A stretch of DNA of 64,000 bases from contig DOJW01000007.1 in the NCBI GenBank assembly GCA_003511165.1, positions 1-64,000 on the forward strand, read 5' to 3'. The number at the start of each line of letters is the position of its first letter. Within the stretch, counting starts at the first letter, position 1. Under the pieces are notes generated by a model. It saw only the letters and a program-made list of their open reading frames with translations. It was not told where the DNA came from and did not search any database. The DNA is from Candidatus Dependentiae bacterium. Lineage in GTDB: Bacteria > Babelota > Babeliae > Babelales > UBA12411. Both the position numbers and the translations under genes were made by a program. This document shows positions 16,626 through 25,936 of this stretch, in pieces.

Positions 16626-18443
16626 TTAATTATTTTTTTTGCGTTCGAAAGCTTTGCGGAATTTCTTTCTTAAGCGAATTGCTTTTGGAGTAATCTCTAT
16701 CAATTCGTCGTCGTTGATCCAATCAAGCGCATTTTCGAGTGTAATAATTCTTGGTGGTGCAAGTAAAACTGCATCGTCTGTTCCTGTTGCTCGCATGTTT
16801 GTTAATTTTTTCTTTTTGGTTGGATTTACTTCGAGGTCATTGTCTCTGCTATGTTCACCAACGATCATGCCTTCGTAAACTTCTACTCCTGTTGTAACGA
16901 ATAAAACACCACGTTCTTGCAATGTATTAAGTGCATAACCTGTAGTTGATCCGTTGTCCATGGAGATTAACGAACCTTTATTTCTTCCGCTGATTTCGCC
17001 CATGTAAGGTGCATAACCTGCGAATCTATGTCCCATTAAACCTGTTCCGCGTGTATCCATAATGAATTGGCTTCTAAAACCAATTAAGCCTCGAGCTGGA
17101 ATTTTGAATTCTAGTTGAATTCGTCCATTTCCAATATTCTCAAGCTGTAGCATTATAGCTTTTCGCATTCCTAAATTTTTAATTATTTCGCCTTGATGTT
17201 GTTCTTCAATATCAACTGTTAAATGCTCCATTGGTTCTTGTTTTTGTCCTCCCATGGTATGCATAATTACTTCTGGTGCCGAAACTTCAACTTCAAATCC
17301 TTCACGACGCATTGTTTCGATCAAAATTCCAAGATGCAACTGGCCTCGGCCAGAAACTTTGAATGTTTCAGGTGTACTTGTATCTTCGACTTGCAATGCA
17401 ACGTTTGTTTTGAGTTCTTTTTGTAATCTTTCACGAATTTGGCGAGATGTTAATAAATTTCCTTCTCGACCCGCAAATGGTGAACTGTTAACGGAAACAT
17501 AAATGGAAAGGGTTGGTTTATCAATTTCAACATAAGGAACTGGCAATGGTTTTTCTGGTAAACAAATTGTTGTTCCAATTGTTAACTCTTCTTCAACTCC
17601 AGCTATTGCTACGATATCGCCGAATGTTGCTTCATTAACTTCTTTTCTGTTTATTCCTTCAAACTGATACAGTTTTAAAACTCTTGTAGGTTTGCTTACG
17701 TACCCATCTTTACAGCAAATAATTTGTGATCCGAGAGTGATAGTTCCACTTAAAATTTTTCCGATTCCAATTCGACCTAAATAGTCTGAATGGTCTAAAT
17801 TTGTGATAAGCAATTGTAATGAATCTGCTTTTTCTACAGGTGCTGGAATATGTTCTAAAATAGCGTCAAAAAGTGGGGTTAGTGTGCCTGATGTTGCATT
17901 TGGATCGGAAGATGCAAATCCTAATTTTGATGATCCATAAAGTATTGGAAAATCTAAATGAGATGTATCATGTGCAAGTTCTAAGAATAGATCGTGAATT
18001 TTTGCTTCAATTCTTGGAACGTCCGCATCTTTTCTATCAATTTTATTTATAAGAACTATTGGTTTGAGATTGAGTTGAAGTGCTTTTTGAAGCACGAAAC
18101 GTGTTCCTGGAAGTGGACCTTCAGCTGCATCGACTAAAAGTAGAAAACCTTCAACCATTTGAAGTGTTCGTTCAACTTCTCCACCAAAATCCATGTGGCC
18201 AGGAGTGTCGACGATATTTATTCTAGTCTTTGAGTTTGGAAGGTATACGGATGTATTTTTTGCTAAGATCGTAATACCACGTTCTTTTTCGATATCACCG
18301 CTATCCATCACTCTTGAGCCGGATTCTGCATTCGGTATGAATGTTCCGGATTGTTTTAACATTTCATCGACTAAGGTTGTTTTGCCATGATCGACGTGAG
18401 CTATAATTGCGATGTTTCGTAAATCTTTTCTCTGTTTGTTCAT
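16626..18443 (-). CDS. typA: Translational GTPase TypA/BipA
   Basis: A 605-residue ribosome-binding GTPase of the EF-G/LepA superfamily, involved in 50S assembly and stress or cold growth. G motifs are seen as AHVDHGKTTL (G1), RGITI (G2), DTPGHMDF (G3) and NKIDR (G4), followed by beta-barrel domain II, an EF-G domain III/V-like part (GRGQLHLGILIETMRREGFE) and the BipA-specific C-terminal domain with KKKKLTNMRATGTDDAVLL. Length and order match the family. AGGAATT lies before the ATG. It converges with the ankyrin gene and has a 380-bp upstream region shared with the divergent 18826 gene. Confidence 0.97.
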   Translation of the reverse strand: MNKQRKDLRNIAIIAHVDHGKTTLVDEMLKQSGTFIPNAESGSRVMDSGDIEKERGITILAKNTSVYLPNSKTRINIVDTPGHMDFGGEVERTLQMVEGFLLLVDAAEGPLPGTRFVLQKALQLNLKPIVLINKIDRKDADVPRIEAKIHDLFLELAHDTSHLDFPILYGSSKLGFASSDPNATSGTLTPLFDAILEHIPAPVEKADSLQLLITNLDHSDYLGRIGIGKILSGTITLGSQIICCKDGYVSKPTRVLKLYQFEGINRKEVNEATFGDIVAIAGVEEELTIGTTICLPEKPLPVPYVEIDKPTLSIYVSVNSSPFAGREGNLLTSRQIRERLQKELKTNVALQVEDTSTPETFKVSGRGQLHLGILIETMRREGFEVEVSAPEVIMHTMGGQKQEPMEHLTVDIEEQHQGEIIKNLGMRKAIMLQLENIGNGRIQLEFKIPARGLIGFRSQFIMDTRGTGLMGHRFAGYAPYMGEISGRNKGSLISMDNGSTTGYALNTLQERGVLFVTTGVEVYEGMIVGEHSRDNDLEVNPTKKKKLTNMRATGTDDAVLLAPPRIITLENALDWINDDELIEITPKAIRLRKKFRKAFERKKNN

Positions 18444-18825
18444 TTGAATTCCTACAAAATAAAATTAAAACTAACTTTTTCTCCATTTTTGGCTTAAAAA
18501 ATGTTTGAAGTTTAAAAGAGCCCCTAAAACAATAAAAATAAGCTAAAAATCTCTTTAAGTAAATTTAAGTATTGCTAAAAGTATCATACTTATTGCGAAA
18601 ATTCAAATAGAAATCAAAAATATCTAAAAATATTTGAATTTTCGCTAAAATCTAAAAAATGTTGAATTTTACAAATTTTAATAAAAATTTTTGATTAATA
18701 TAGTGAAAAGGTTAAATTTATGCCGAAATCTCGATTTGTTGCTTGTCTTTAAATTTTGTTCTGTTACTATTAATTAGTTCAATTAGCAATTAAACAATTA
18801 TTTTATTTCGGAGGCTTAAGAATTT
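18444..18825. other. Intergenic region upstream of typA and the 18826 gene
   Basis: About 380 bp, strongly AT-rich, with no open frame that has a ribosome-binding site and no RNA gene recognised. It must contain divergent promoters, but no promoter with both hexamers stood out. CGGAGG at about 18809 is the ribosome-binding site of the downstream gene. Confidence 0.5.
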
Positions 18826-19085
18826 ATGAAAAATTTAAAATTATTTATTGGGCTAGTGTTAGCCATATCGTTTTGTTCTGCAAATATAAAAGCAGAAACG
18901 GTTATTATTGCAGAGCAGGTTTTGCAAGACGCAATGTCAGAAGTTGTATATAAAAAAACAGTTAATCGAGAAATTATATTAAAAGTAGAGACATTTAGAG
19001 ATGAACAAGAAATTAAAAGTTATCTTTAGATAAAGCGAATTCTAGATTAATACAAGTTGGCGATCATTATGAGGTGGTTAGTTAA
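18826..19085 (+). pseudogene. Frameshifted small secreted-protein gene
   Basis: ATG 18826, after CGGAGG, opens a signal peptide (MKNLKLFIGLVLAISFCSANIKA) and a short mature part that stops at 19027-19029 (67 residues). In the -1 frame the sequence stays open through this point and continues LSLDKANSRLIQVGDHYEVV to a TAA at 19083-19085, which reads like natural protein. A one-base change in or near the A-run at 19015-19018 would join the two into a protein of about 87 residues. It may be a true mutation, a sequencing error or, less likely, programmed slippage. No family was recognised. Confidence 0.55.
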
Positions 19086-19210
19086 AGTTGATTAATCATT
19101 TTTATCAAAAAAAGCCTGAAATAAATGATTTTCTTGTGTTCGATAGGCTTATCTGTTATAAATCTTAATTCTTAACTTTTTAAAAAAAACGAATAAATGG
19201 AATTTTTTAG

Positions 19211-20740
19211 ATGAACGAAAAAATAAATTTTCAAAATTTGGGGTTATCGGCCGAAGTTTTAAAAGCAGTTTTAGACTTGGGGTTCGAAGAAACAACTCCT
19301 ATTCAGTCACAATCTATCCCACATGTTTTAGCAGGACATGATTTTATTGGTCAGGCTATTACCGGATCTGGTAAAACTGCCGCTTTTGGTTTGCCAATAG
19401 CAGATATGGTTGTAGCTAATGTGAAATCACCGCAGGCATTGGTTTTGTGTCCAACAAGAGAACTTGCAATACAAATTTCAGTAGAATTTGCTAAGTTTTT
19501 AAAGTACAAAGCTGGTGTAAAGGTTCTACCAATTTATGGTGGACAATCAATTGAAAAACAATTTAAAGATTTGAGATCTGGACCACAAATTATAATTGGT
19601 ACTCCAGGTCGAGTAATTGATCACTTACACAGAAAAAGTCTTGATTTTAGCTTAATCAAAATGGTTGTTTTGGATGAAGCTGATGAAATGTTAAAGATGG
19701 GCTTTAGAGAAGACTTAGAAGAAATTTTACAAAAAATACCAACTGCACGTCAAACAGTGCTGTTTTCAGCAACTATGCCACATGCAATATTGCAACTTGC
19801 TCAAAAATATCAGAAAAAAGATGTAAAAATTGTAAAAATTACTCATGAAAAATTAACTGCTCCTGATGTTGAACAATTTTATTTTGAAATAAATCACAAA
19901 GATAAAATAGAGCTTCTTTCTCGACTTATCGATCTTTATAATCCTAAACGCTCAATTGTTTTTTGTAATACAAAAAACAAGGTTGACGATGTAGCTGTTG
20001 CTATGCGTGCTAGAGGATATAAAGTTGATGGTATTCATGGAGATCTAAATCAGTCGCAGAGAGATCGGGTAATGGCTCGATTTAGAAGTTTTAATGTAGA
20101 CGTTCTTATTGCAACTGGAGTTGCTGCTCGAGGGCTTGATATTCCAAGCGTAGAGGCTGTTTTTAACTATGATATACCACAAGATGAAGAGTCTTACGTA
20201 CATAGAATAGGAAGAACTGGTAGAGCTGGAAAATCAGGACGAGCTTTCAGTTTTGTAGGTGAACGAGAACATTACGAATTGCGTGATATTGTTCGTTATA
20301 CAAAAGCAAAAATTACACAGTTACCTCTTCCAACTTTAAAACAGATCCAACAGATCAAAGAAAGTAAAGTATTAGAAGATGTTAAGGCTGTTTTGACTCA
20401 AGGACATCTTGAAGGCCAAGCTGAACTTGTGGAAATCTTGAATAGAGAAAATTTCTCAATTGAATTGATAGCCGCAGCTTTACTTAAAATGTTACAAGAA
20501 AAAGAGCTTAAATATAAAAAAGTTGCCACTAAAGATACTTTTGAAAATTACTCAGACAATAGACGATCTATCGATTTCGACGGAGATAGAGATGGTCGCC
20601 GAAATGATAATAGAAGAAGAGATTATAGAGGCGGAGGAAGCCGTGGCCGAAGCAATGGCGGTAAATTCCCTCGTAGATCATCTGGTGGTCATTCAGACAG
20701 CAGAGGCCAAGGTTACAGCTCTGGAAGAAATAGCAAATAA
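19211..20740 (+). CDS. DEAD-box RNA helicase (CsdA/RhlE-like)
   Basis: A 509-residue ATP-dependent RNA helicase. All family motifs are present: Q motif (GFEETTPIQSQSIP), I (AITGSGKTAA), Ia (PTRELAIQ), II (VLDEADEML), III (SAT), IV/V (IVFCNTKNK, ATGVAARGLD) and VI (HRIGRTGRAGKSG). After the two RecA-like lobes comes a helical extension and a strongly basic tail rich in Arg, Gly, Asp and Ser (from about residue 445), a common RNA-binding RGG-type tail. Probable roles are ribosome assembly and mRNA turnover at low temperature. It is a single gene converging on pyrH with 14 bp between stops. Confidence 0.93.
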   Translation: MNEKINFQNLGLSAEVLKAVLDLGFEETTPIQSQSIPHVLAGHDFIGQAITGSGKTAAFGLPIADMVVANVKSPQALVLCPTRELAIQISVEFAKFLKYKAGVKVLPIYGGQSIEKQFKDLRSGPQIIIGTPGRVIDHLHRKSLDFSLIKMVVLDEADEMLKMGFREDLEEILQKIPTARQTVLFSATMPHAILQLAQKYQKKDVKIVKITHEKLTAPDVEQFYFEINHKDKIELLSRLIDLYNPKRSIVFCNTKNKVDDVAVAMRARGYKVDGIHGDLNQSQRDRVMARFRSFNVDVLIATGVAARGLDIPSVEAVFNYDIPQDEESYVHRIGRTGRAGKSGRAFSFVGEREHYELRDIVRYTKAKITQLPLPTLKQIQQIKESKVLEDVKAVLTQGHLEGQAELVEILNRENFSIELIAAALLKMLQEKELKYKKVATKDTFENYSDNRRSIDFDGDRDGRRNDNRRRDYRGGGSRGRSNGGKFPRRSSGGHSDSRGQGYSSGRNSK

Positions 20741-20754
20741 ATAAAATAAATTAT

Positions 20755-21450
20755 TTATGAAATTAAACTGCCGCAGGAAGAGTCTTTTAAGGCTTTTTCG
20801 AGGCAGTTTTTTTGTGCGAAATTTAAAACTCTGATTTTCAATTTATTTTGTTTTGCAAAAACGATAGCCGTTTGGTCTAAAACCAAAAGATTTTTTTTGA
20901 GAAATTCATCATATGAGATCGATTTGATTAATTTAGCATTTTTATGTTTTATAGGGTCTTTGTCAAAAATTCCATCAACTTTTGTTAATTTCCACATTTC
21001 ATCTGCTTCGATCTGAAGCGAGCGTATTACTCCATTGGTATCGGTCGAGAAACCAGGATTTCCTGTTCCGCCTGCAAATATGATGATTTTATTTGCTTTA
21101 AAAGCATCGTTAATTTTTTGCTGGCTTATTTGATCTGTGTACTGAGGACAGGTAATTGTGCTTAAAATGGTAGATTCAATATTGTTTTGATTTAGTAAAT
21201 CTTGCAATATTTTACTATTCAAAATAGTTGCAAGCATTCCGATTTCATCTCCGACGCAACGTGAGAGCCCAAGTTCTTTTCCTTGAATTGGTCCTCTGAA
21301 AAGGTTGCCAGCGCCAATGACAATGGCAAAGGAGCAATTTTTTTGAAGCTTTTTAATTTGGTTAATTAGTTCAATGTGAGGTTTATTGGTTGAACCTTGT
21401 GAAAATATTTCACCGCTTACTTTTAGAAGAATTTTTTTCTTATTTTTCAT
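20755..21450 (-). CDS. pyrH: Uridylate kinase
   Basis: A 231-residue enzyme of the amino-acid-kinase fold that phosphorylates UMP to UDP. Visible motifs are the N-terminal KKILLKVSGEIF, the glycine-rich GAGNLFRG, GDEIGMLATILN, and IIFAGGTGNPGFSTD followed by the acceptor-site region ADEMWKLTKVDGIFDKDP. Length is near the usual 240. AAGGAG lies before the ATG. It follows tsf by 59 bp with a strong hairpin in between, so it may be partly attenuated from tsf transcription. The tsf-pyrH order is the ancestral one, but rpsB and frr are detached. Confidence 0.95.
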   Translation of the reverse strand: MKNKKKILLKVSGEIFSQGSTNKPHIELINQIKKLQKNCSFAIVIGAGNLFRGPIQGKELGLSRCVGDEIGMLATILNSKILQDLLNQNNIESTILSTITCPQYTDQISQQKINDAFKANKIIIFAGGTGNPGFSTDTNGVIRSLQIEADEMWKLTKVDGIFDKDPIKHKNAKLIKSISYDEFLKKNLLVLDQTAIVFAKQNKLKIRVLNFAQKNCLEKALKDSSCGSLIS

Positions 21451-21475
21451 TTATAGAACTCCTTTTTTAAGTAAA

Positions 21476-21504
21476 AGAAAAACCCACCGGAAATGGTGGG
21501 TTTT
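21476..21504 (-). terminator. Terminator/attenuator between tsf and pyrH
   Basis: On the minus strand AAAACCCACC pairs with GGTGGGTTTT around ATTTCC and is followed by TTCTTTTA. Because pyrH starts just 25 bp further on with no obvious promoter in between, it may act as a partial terminator that sets the tsf:pyrH ratio. Confidence 0.75.
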
Positions 21505-21509
21505 GTTAT

Positions 21510-22103
21510 TTAGCCGATTTGATATCTTGCGAATTTTTTGATTTTGATGCTTTCACCAATTTTTGCAATTAAATCGTTTAATAAATCTTGAATTGAGATT
21601 TTGTCATTCTTGATGAATTTCTGCTTTAGTAAGCATGAAGTTTCATAGAATTTTTCAAGTTTACTTTCTGCAATTTTGTTAATCAAATTTTCTGGTTTGC
21701 CAGCTTGTTTTAGTTGTTCGCGAATTATTTCTAATTCTTTTTCGATTAAAGAGTTATCAACTTCTTCTGGAGAAATGCTGATTGGGTTAGCAGCTGCGAT
21801 TTGCATGCAAACATCTTTTGCAAAAGCATGCATGCTTTCTGTATTTGCTGCAAAATCTGTTTCACAGCTAATTTCTAGTAAAACCCCAACTTTTGCTCCA
21901 GGGTGGATGTAAGCATGTATAAGACCGTTTTTGGCTTCATTGCCAGATCTTTTTGCTGCGACAGCGGCGCCTTTTTTTCTTAAGAATTCAATTGCTTTTT
22001 CAATGTCGCCTTTTGATTCGATGAGTGCTTTTTTGCAATCCATCATTCCAACGCCAGTTTTCTCTCTGAGTTGTTGAATGAGTTCCGTGGTAATTTCAGC
22101 CAT
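21510..22103 (-). CDS. tsf: Elongation factor Ts (short form)
   Basis: A 197-residue nucleotide exchange factor for EF-Tu. The N-terminal UBA-like domain (TELIQQLREKTGVGMMDCKKAL) and the core contact LLEISCETDFAAN are clear. It is near the length of the compact Thermus-type EF-Ts rather than the 283 residues of E. coli, so the second half of the core and the coiled-coil are missing or reduced. CAGGAG precedes the ATG. It heads a tsf-pyrH unit; rpsB, normally immediately upstream, is 20 kb away. Confidence 0.95.
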   Translation of the reverse strand: MAEITTELIQQLREKTGVGMMDCKKALIESKGDIEKAIEFLRKKGAAVAAKRSGNEAKNGLIHAYIHPGAKVGVLLEISCETDFAANTESMHAFAKDVCMQIAAANPISISPEEVDNSLIEKELEIIREQLKQAGKPENLINKIAESKLEKFYETSCLLKQKFIKNDKISIQDLLNDLIAKIGESIKIKKFARYQIG

Positions 22104-22350
22104 TTTTGACTCCTGTTATGGTAAAAAATCGATTTAATACTTTGTTAATTAAATTTTTCTTCAAATTAATAAAGAATCAGTGTAACTTTTAGTTTGCCAA
22201 AAACGGTTGATTTTACAAGAAATTGAATCAAATTTTGACAAAAAACGTATGAAAAATTACCCTAAATAAGCTTTTTTAAAATATAGTGTAAATTTTTAAA
22301 CAGTATTTTCAAAGAAAAACTTTATTATATAACAAAAATTAGGAGTTACT

Positions 22351-22623
22351 ATGCCAGTACCAAAACGTAAGGTGTCCAAATCAAGAAGAGATAAAAGATC
22401 TGCAAATAAGAAAATAGCTGTTAAAGCAGTTTGCGTATGTTTAACATGCCAAGCTCCAATATCTTCACATCAAGTTTGCTCCGAATGTGGTTATTACAAA
22501 GGCAAAAAAATAATTCAAACAAAAACAGATAGAATGTACAAACGTGGTGAATCAAGAAGAGCAAAAGAAGCTGTAGTTGCAAAGCATAATCCTGCAGAGG
22601 AAACTTTCGAAAAACAACAATAA
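22351..22623 (+). CDS. rpmF: 50S ribosomal protein L32
   Basis: A 90-residue zinc-ribbon protein. The start MPVPKRKVSKSRRDKRSA is the L32 signature, and CLTCQAPISSHQVCSECGYYKG gives the two CxxC zinc pairs. Usual length is near 57-62; here there is a basic C-terminal extension of about 30 residues with no known role. TAGGAG precedes the ATG. plsX follows at 10 bp, the same pairing as in many bacteria where ribosome and lipid synthesis are linked. It starts a plus-strand run of lipid-related genes extending to 29.2 kb. Confidence 0.96.
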   Translation: MPVPKRKVSKSRRDKRSANKKIAVKAVCVCLTCQAPISSHQVCSECGYYKGKKIIQTKTDRMYKRGESRRAKEAVVAKHNPAEETFEKQQ

Positions 22624-22633
22624 ATAGTTTAAC

Positions 22634-23596
22634 ATGATAGCCATTGATGTTATGGGGGGAGATTTTGCGCCTTTTGCAATTTTAGAAGGTGCAATAAAAT
22701 CTGCTCAAAGCGGAATACCTATTCTACTTGTTGGTCCAAAAGATTTAATTTTGGATTATTTAATTTCATTACCTTGCGATTGGAAATCTTTGCCACTTGA
22801 AATCGAAGATTCTCATCAAATGATTGAGATGGGCGAGGAGCCTGTTAAGGCAGTTTTAAGTAAAAAGCAATCTTCTTTGGTTTTAGCTGTAAATTCTGTA
22901 AAGGTAGGGAAAAGTAGAGCTGTTTTATCAGCGGGTAATTCAGGAGCATTAATGGCTGCGGCTACTTTTATTTTAGGACGAGTTGAAGGTATAGATCGTG
23001 CGCCGATAGCAGGTTTTCTTCCCGGATTAAAAGGAGGGGTTTTATGTTTAGATCTTGGTGCCAATACTGAGTGTAAGCCGACGTCTCTGGAAAAATTTGC
23101 CGAACTCGGAAGTAAGTATCTTCAAACATCTTTAAATATTAAAAATCCCAAAATTGGGTTGCTTTCAAACGGATCAGAAAATGGTAAAGGATCCGCTTTG
23201 GTCAAAGAAGCTTTTAAGCTGTTAGAAAAATCAAACTTAAATTTCATAGGAAATGTTGAACCTAAAGATATTATTGAGAACAAAGCGGATATAGTTGTTT
23301 GTGATGGATTTTCAGGAAATGTTTTGCTTAAGTCGTTTGAAGCTATGACTTTTATGTTTAGAGAAATGTTTGCTTTGCAATTAGCAAAAGAGAATGATCC
23401 TGCTAAAAAAATTGTGATTGATAATTGGGGAAAATCTTTTTGGGAAAATGTAGCGAGTTTGGCAGATTGGACAAAACAGGGCGGAGGATTGCTGCTAGGG
23501 GTTAACGGGACGGTTGTTGTTGCTCATGGCTGCTCAAACGCGATTGCTATCGAAAATGCAATAAATCTTGCATGGAGCGCATCGAATAAAAAATAG
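22634..23596 (+). CDS. plsX: Phosphate acyltransferase PlsX
   Basis: A 320-residue soluble enzyme that turns acyl-ACP into acyl-phosphate for the PlsY step of phosphatidic acid synthesis. Family motifs seen: N-terminal IAIDVMGGDFAP, SAGNSGALMAAA, LGANTECKP, VCDGFSGNVLLKSFEA, and the C-terminal GGGLLLGVNGTVVVAHG. Length is typical. It follows rpmF by 10 bp with little ribosome-binding sequence of its own, so translation may be coupled to rpmF. The fab genes 3.3 kb downstream would supply its acyl-ACP. Confidence 0.96.
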   Translation: MIAIDVMGGDFAPFAILEGAIKSAQSGIPILLVGPKDLILDYLISLPCDWKSLPLEIEDSHQMIEMGEEPVKAVLSKKQSSLVLAVNSVKVGKSRAVLSAGNSGALMAAATFILGRVEGIDRAPIAGFLPGLKGGVLCLDLGANTECKPTSLEKFAELGSKYLQTSLNIKNPKIGLLSNGSENGKGSALVKEAFKLLEKSNLNFIGNVEPKDIIENKADIVVCDGFSGNVLLKSFEAMTFMFREMFALQLAKENDPAKKIVIDNWGKSFWENVASLADWTKQGGGLLLGVNGTVVVAHGCSNAIAIENAINLAWSASNKK

Positions 23597-23637
23597 AAAT
23601 TGTTTTATGATTTTAAAAACTTTTTTAGGAGAGGTTT

Positions 23638-24450
23638 ATGAATAATTTTGAATCATTTGTAGTAACAATTAAGCATTATGTGTTGAAGCAAAAGAAAAGC
23701 TTATTAATATCGGTAGCAAGTATATTTTTGCTTGTTTTGATATTTGGTTCTTATAAATTTTATAGAAATAATGTTGAAGAGCGTGCATATGCGTCATTTG
23801 CAAATTGCATGAAATATTATGATGCAGAAGTACAGCAAGCAGACAAGAAAGAAAATTTAGGATTTAGAGAAATCGATCCATTTCATACTCAAGAAGAGAA
23901 ATGGAATAAAGTTGTAGAAGTTTTTCAAAAAGGATTTGATGAAAACAAATCATCATCAATCGCACCTATGTTTTTAGTTTTCAAAGCTGATGCTATGCAA
24001 AATCTTGGAAAATCAAGCGAAGCTTTAGAGTTAATTAAAAACGCTACAAAAATGATTAAAGAATCATCATTGCGTGATTCATATAGTTTGAAGCTTGCAT
24101 TAATGCAAATTGATAGCAATGATGAAGCTCAAAAAACTGAAGGTTTAGCTCTTTTAAAAAGTTTGGCAGAAAAATCCAAAAGCCCTGTAAATGATATAGC
24201 TTTGTATAGGTTGGGTGAATATTTTTGGATTTTAAAAGATTATAGTTCTGCACAAAATTATTGGAACATTCTGGTAGTAGAGCATGGTAAAAAGCAAGAA
24301 GCTGTATCTTATTGGGCTAATTTAGCAAAAGAAAAATTAAAATTAATTTCAAACATTGATGAAACATCACAAAAAGATGAAAATTTAAAAGTGGCTAAAG
24401 CACAAGTTCCTCAATCGTCCAAAGATGATGCAGAGAGTGAAGAGAGTTAA
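23638..24450 (+). CDS. Membrane-anchored TPR-like protein (YfgM-like)
   Basis: A 270-residue protein with a short cytoplasmic N-terminus, one transmembrane helix (about residues 22-40, LLISVASIFLLVLIFGSY) and a helical periplasmic part. It has TPR-like helices, for example FLVFKADAMQNLGKSSEALELIKNA and ALYRLGEYFWILKDYSSAQNYW. The layout resembles YfgM-type SecYEG ancillary proteins, which join the translocon to periplasmic chaperones, but the match is one of architecture and I cannot confirm the family. A polar Glu/Lys/Ser tail ends the protein. It sits between plsX (41 bp) and gltX (27 bp), so it is probably in their operon. Confidence 0.7.
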   Translation: MNNFESFVVTIKHYVLKQKKSLLISVASIFLLVLIFGSYKFYRNNVEERAYASFANCMKYYDAEVQQADKKENLGFREIDPFHTQEEKWNKVVEVFQKGFDENKSSSIAPMFLVFKADAMQNLGKSSEALELIKNATKMIKESSLRDSYSLKLALMQIDSNDEAQKTEGLALLKSLAEKSKSPVNDIALYRLGEYFWILKDYSSAQNYWNILVVEHGKKQEAVSYWANLAKEKLKLISNIDETSQKDENLKVAKAQVPQSSKDDAESEES

Positions 24451-24477
24451 AATTTTCTAAGGAAAAAAGGATTACAA

Positions 24478-25911
24478 ATGGTTTCGTCAGATATCAGAGT
24501 CAGGTTTGCGCCTTCACCAACCGGTAATTTGCATGTCGGTGGAGCGAGAGTTGCGATTTTTAACTATCTTTTTGCTAAAAATTTGGGCGGAAAATATTTA
24601 TTAAGAATAGAAGATACGGACGTTGCAAGATCAAAAAAAGAATATGTAACATCTATTCTTGATTCGCTAAAATGGCTTGGATTGGAATCTGACGAACCCA
24701 TTGTTTATCAACTTTCAAGAATAGAAGATCATAAAAAAGCTGTGCAATATTTGCTCGATAAAGGGTTAGCATATCCGTGCTTTTGTGAGCCGCAAAGTTA
24801 TGAAGACAAAATGGAAAGTGGACATACATCAGGAAGATATGAAGGTACTTGCAGAGATAAAAAATATACAGCAGAAGATTTGAAAAAACCTCATGCAATA
24901 AGATTAAAAGCTCCACAAGGAGAAGGTTTTATAAAATTTCATGATTTGGTTCGCGGTGATATTTCATTTGATTACAATCAGATTGATGATTTTGTTCTCA
25001 TTCGTCGAGACGGTATTCCAACTTACAATTTTGTTGTCGTTATAGATGATATTTTTATGAAAATATCGCATGTGATTCGTGGTGAAGATCATATCTCAAA
25101 TACACCCAAACAAATTTTACTTTATGAAGCGTTAGGTGCAAAAATTCCACAGTTTGCACATTTGCCGATGATTTTAGGTGCAAGTGGTAAACCTTTAAGT
25201 AAGCGCGATGCTGCAACATCTGTTACCGATTATCGTGATGCGGGAATAATGCCAGAAGCATTATTTAATTTTTTAGTAAGACTTGGTTGGGCGCATGGCG
25301 ATCAAGAAGTTTTTACAAAAGAAGAGATGATAAAATATTTTACTCTTGAAAAGGTTGGCAAAAAGGGTGCAGTTTTCGATCTGAAAAAGCTTAGTTGGAT
25401 TAGTGGCGTGTATATTCGTGCAACTTCTGAACAAGAATTGTTAGCACAATATGAAAATTTTGAAGGTAATTATCAGCAGCAAATAAAACAACTTTGGACA
25501 GATGAGCAATTAAAGAGTTTGTTATTTTTGCACAAAGAGCGTGCGACAAATTTAGTAGAAATAGCAACTGCAATTATAGAGCTAGCATCTGATCCTAAAA
25601 GTTTAGATCTTAGTTTGATTTCTAAATGGCTTACATCTGATAGTGCAAAATTGATTGAAACTTTCATTGAAAAAAGTGAAAAAGATTCTACGTTTGATCA
25701 CCATTCTTTGCTTTCTCTTGCTAATGAAATTTGTAATTTGTTAAATGTAAAGCTTGTAAATTTAGCTCAGCCATTACGTCTTGCAATTGTCGGTAAAGTT
25801 CAAAGCCCAGGAATTTTTGAATTGATGGCAATTTTGGGTAAAGATAGATCTATCAAGCGAATTAAATTTTTATGGCAGCAAATTTTAAATTTGAAAATAG
25901 TCGAAAATTAA
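24478..25911 (+). CDS. gltX: Glutamate-tRNA ligase
   Basis: A 477-residue class I aminoacyl-tRNA synthetase charging tRNA-Glu (possibly also tRNA-Gln if GatCAB is used; no gat genes are in the window). The HIGH-type motif is SPTGNLHVGGAR (His19) and the KMSKS-type motif is KPLSKRD (near residue 241). The GluRS-specific segments LRIEDTD, HLPMILGASGKPLSKRD and LVRLGWAHGD are present, with a helical anticodon-binding C-terminus. Length is standard for bacterial GluRS. AAGGA lies upstream of the ATG at good spacing. fabD follows after about 25 bp. Confidence 0.96.
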   Translation: MVSSDIRVRFAPSPTGNLHVGGARVAIFNYLFAKNLGGKYLLRIEDTDVARSKKEYVTSILDSLKWLGLESDEPIVYQLSRIEDHKKAVQYLLDKGLAYPCFCEPQSYEDKMESGHTSGRYEGTCRDKKYTAEDLKKPHAIRLKAPQGEGFIKFHDLVRGDISFDYNQIDDFVLIRRDGIPTYNFVVVIDDIFMKISHVIRGEDHISNTPKQILLYEALGAKIPQFAHLPMILGASGKPLSKRDAATSVTDYRDAGIMPEALFNFLVRLGWAHGDQEVFTKEEMIKYFTLEKVGKKGAVFDLKKLSWISGVYIRATSEQELLAQYENFEGNYQQQIKQLWTDEQLKSLLFLHKERATNLVEIATAIIELASDPKSLDLSLISKWLTSDSAKLIETFIEKSEKDSTFDHHSLLSLANEICNLLNVKLVNLAQPLRLAIVGKVQSPGIFELMAILGKDRSIKRIKFLWQQILNLKIVEN

Positions 25912-25936
25912 AAAATTTTTAAATTAAGGTGAGTTG

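Noticed and set aside
19010..19030. Programmed -1 frameshift in the 18826 gene
   Set aside because: The A-run is short, no classic slippery heptamer is in frame and no downstream pseudoknot is evident; simple mutation or sequencing error is more likely.
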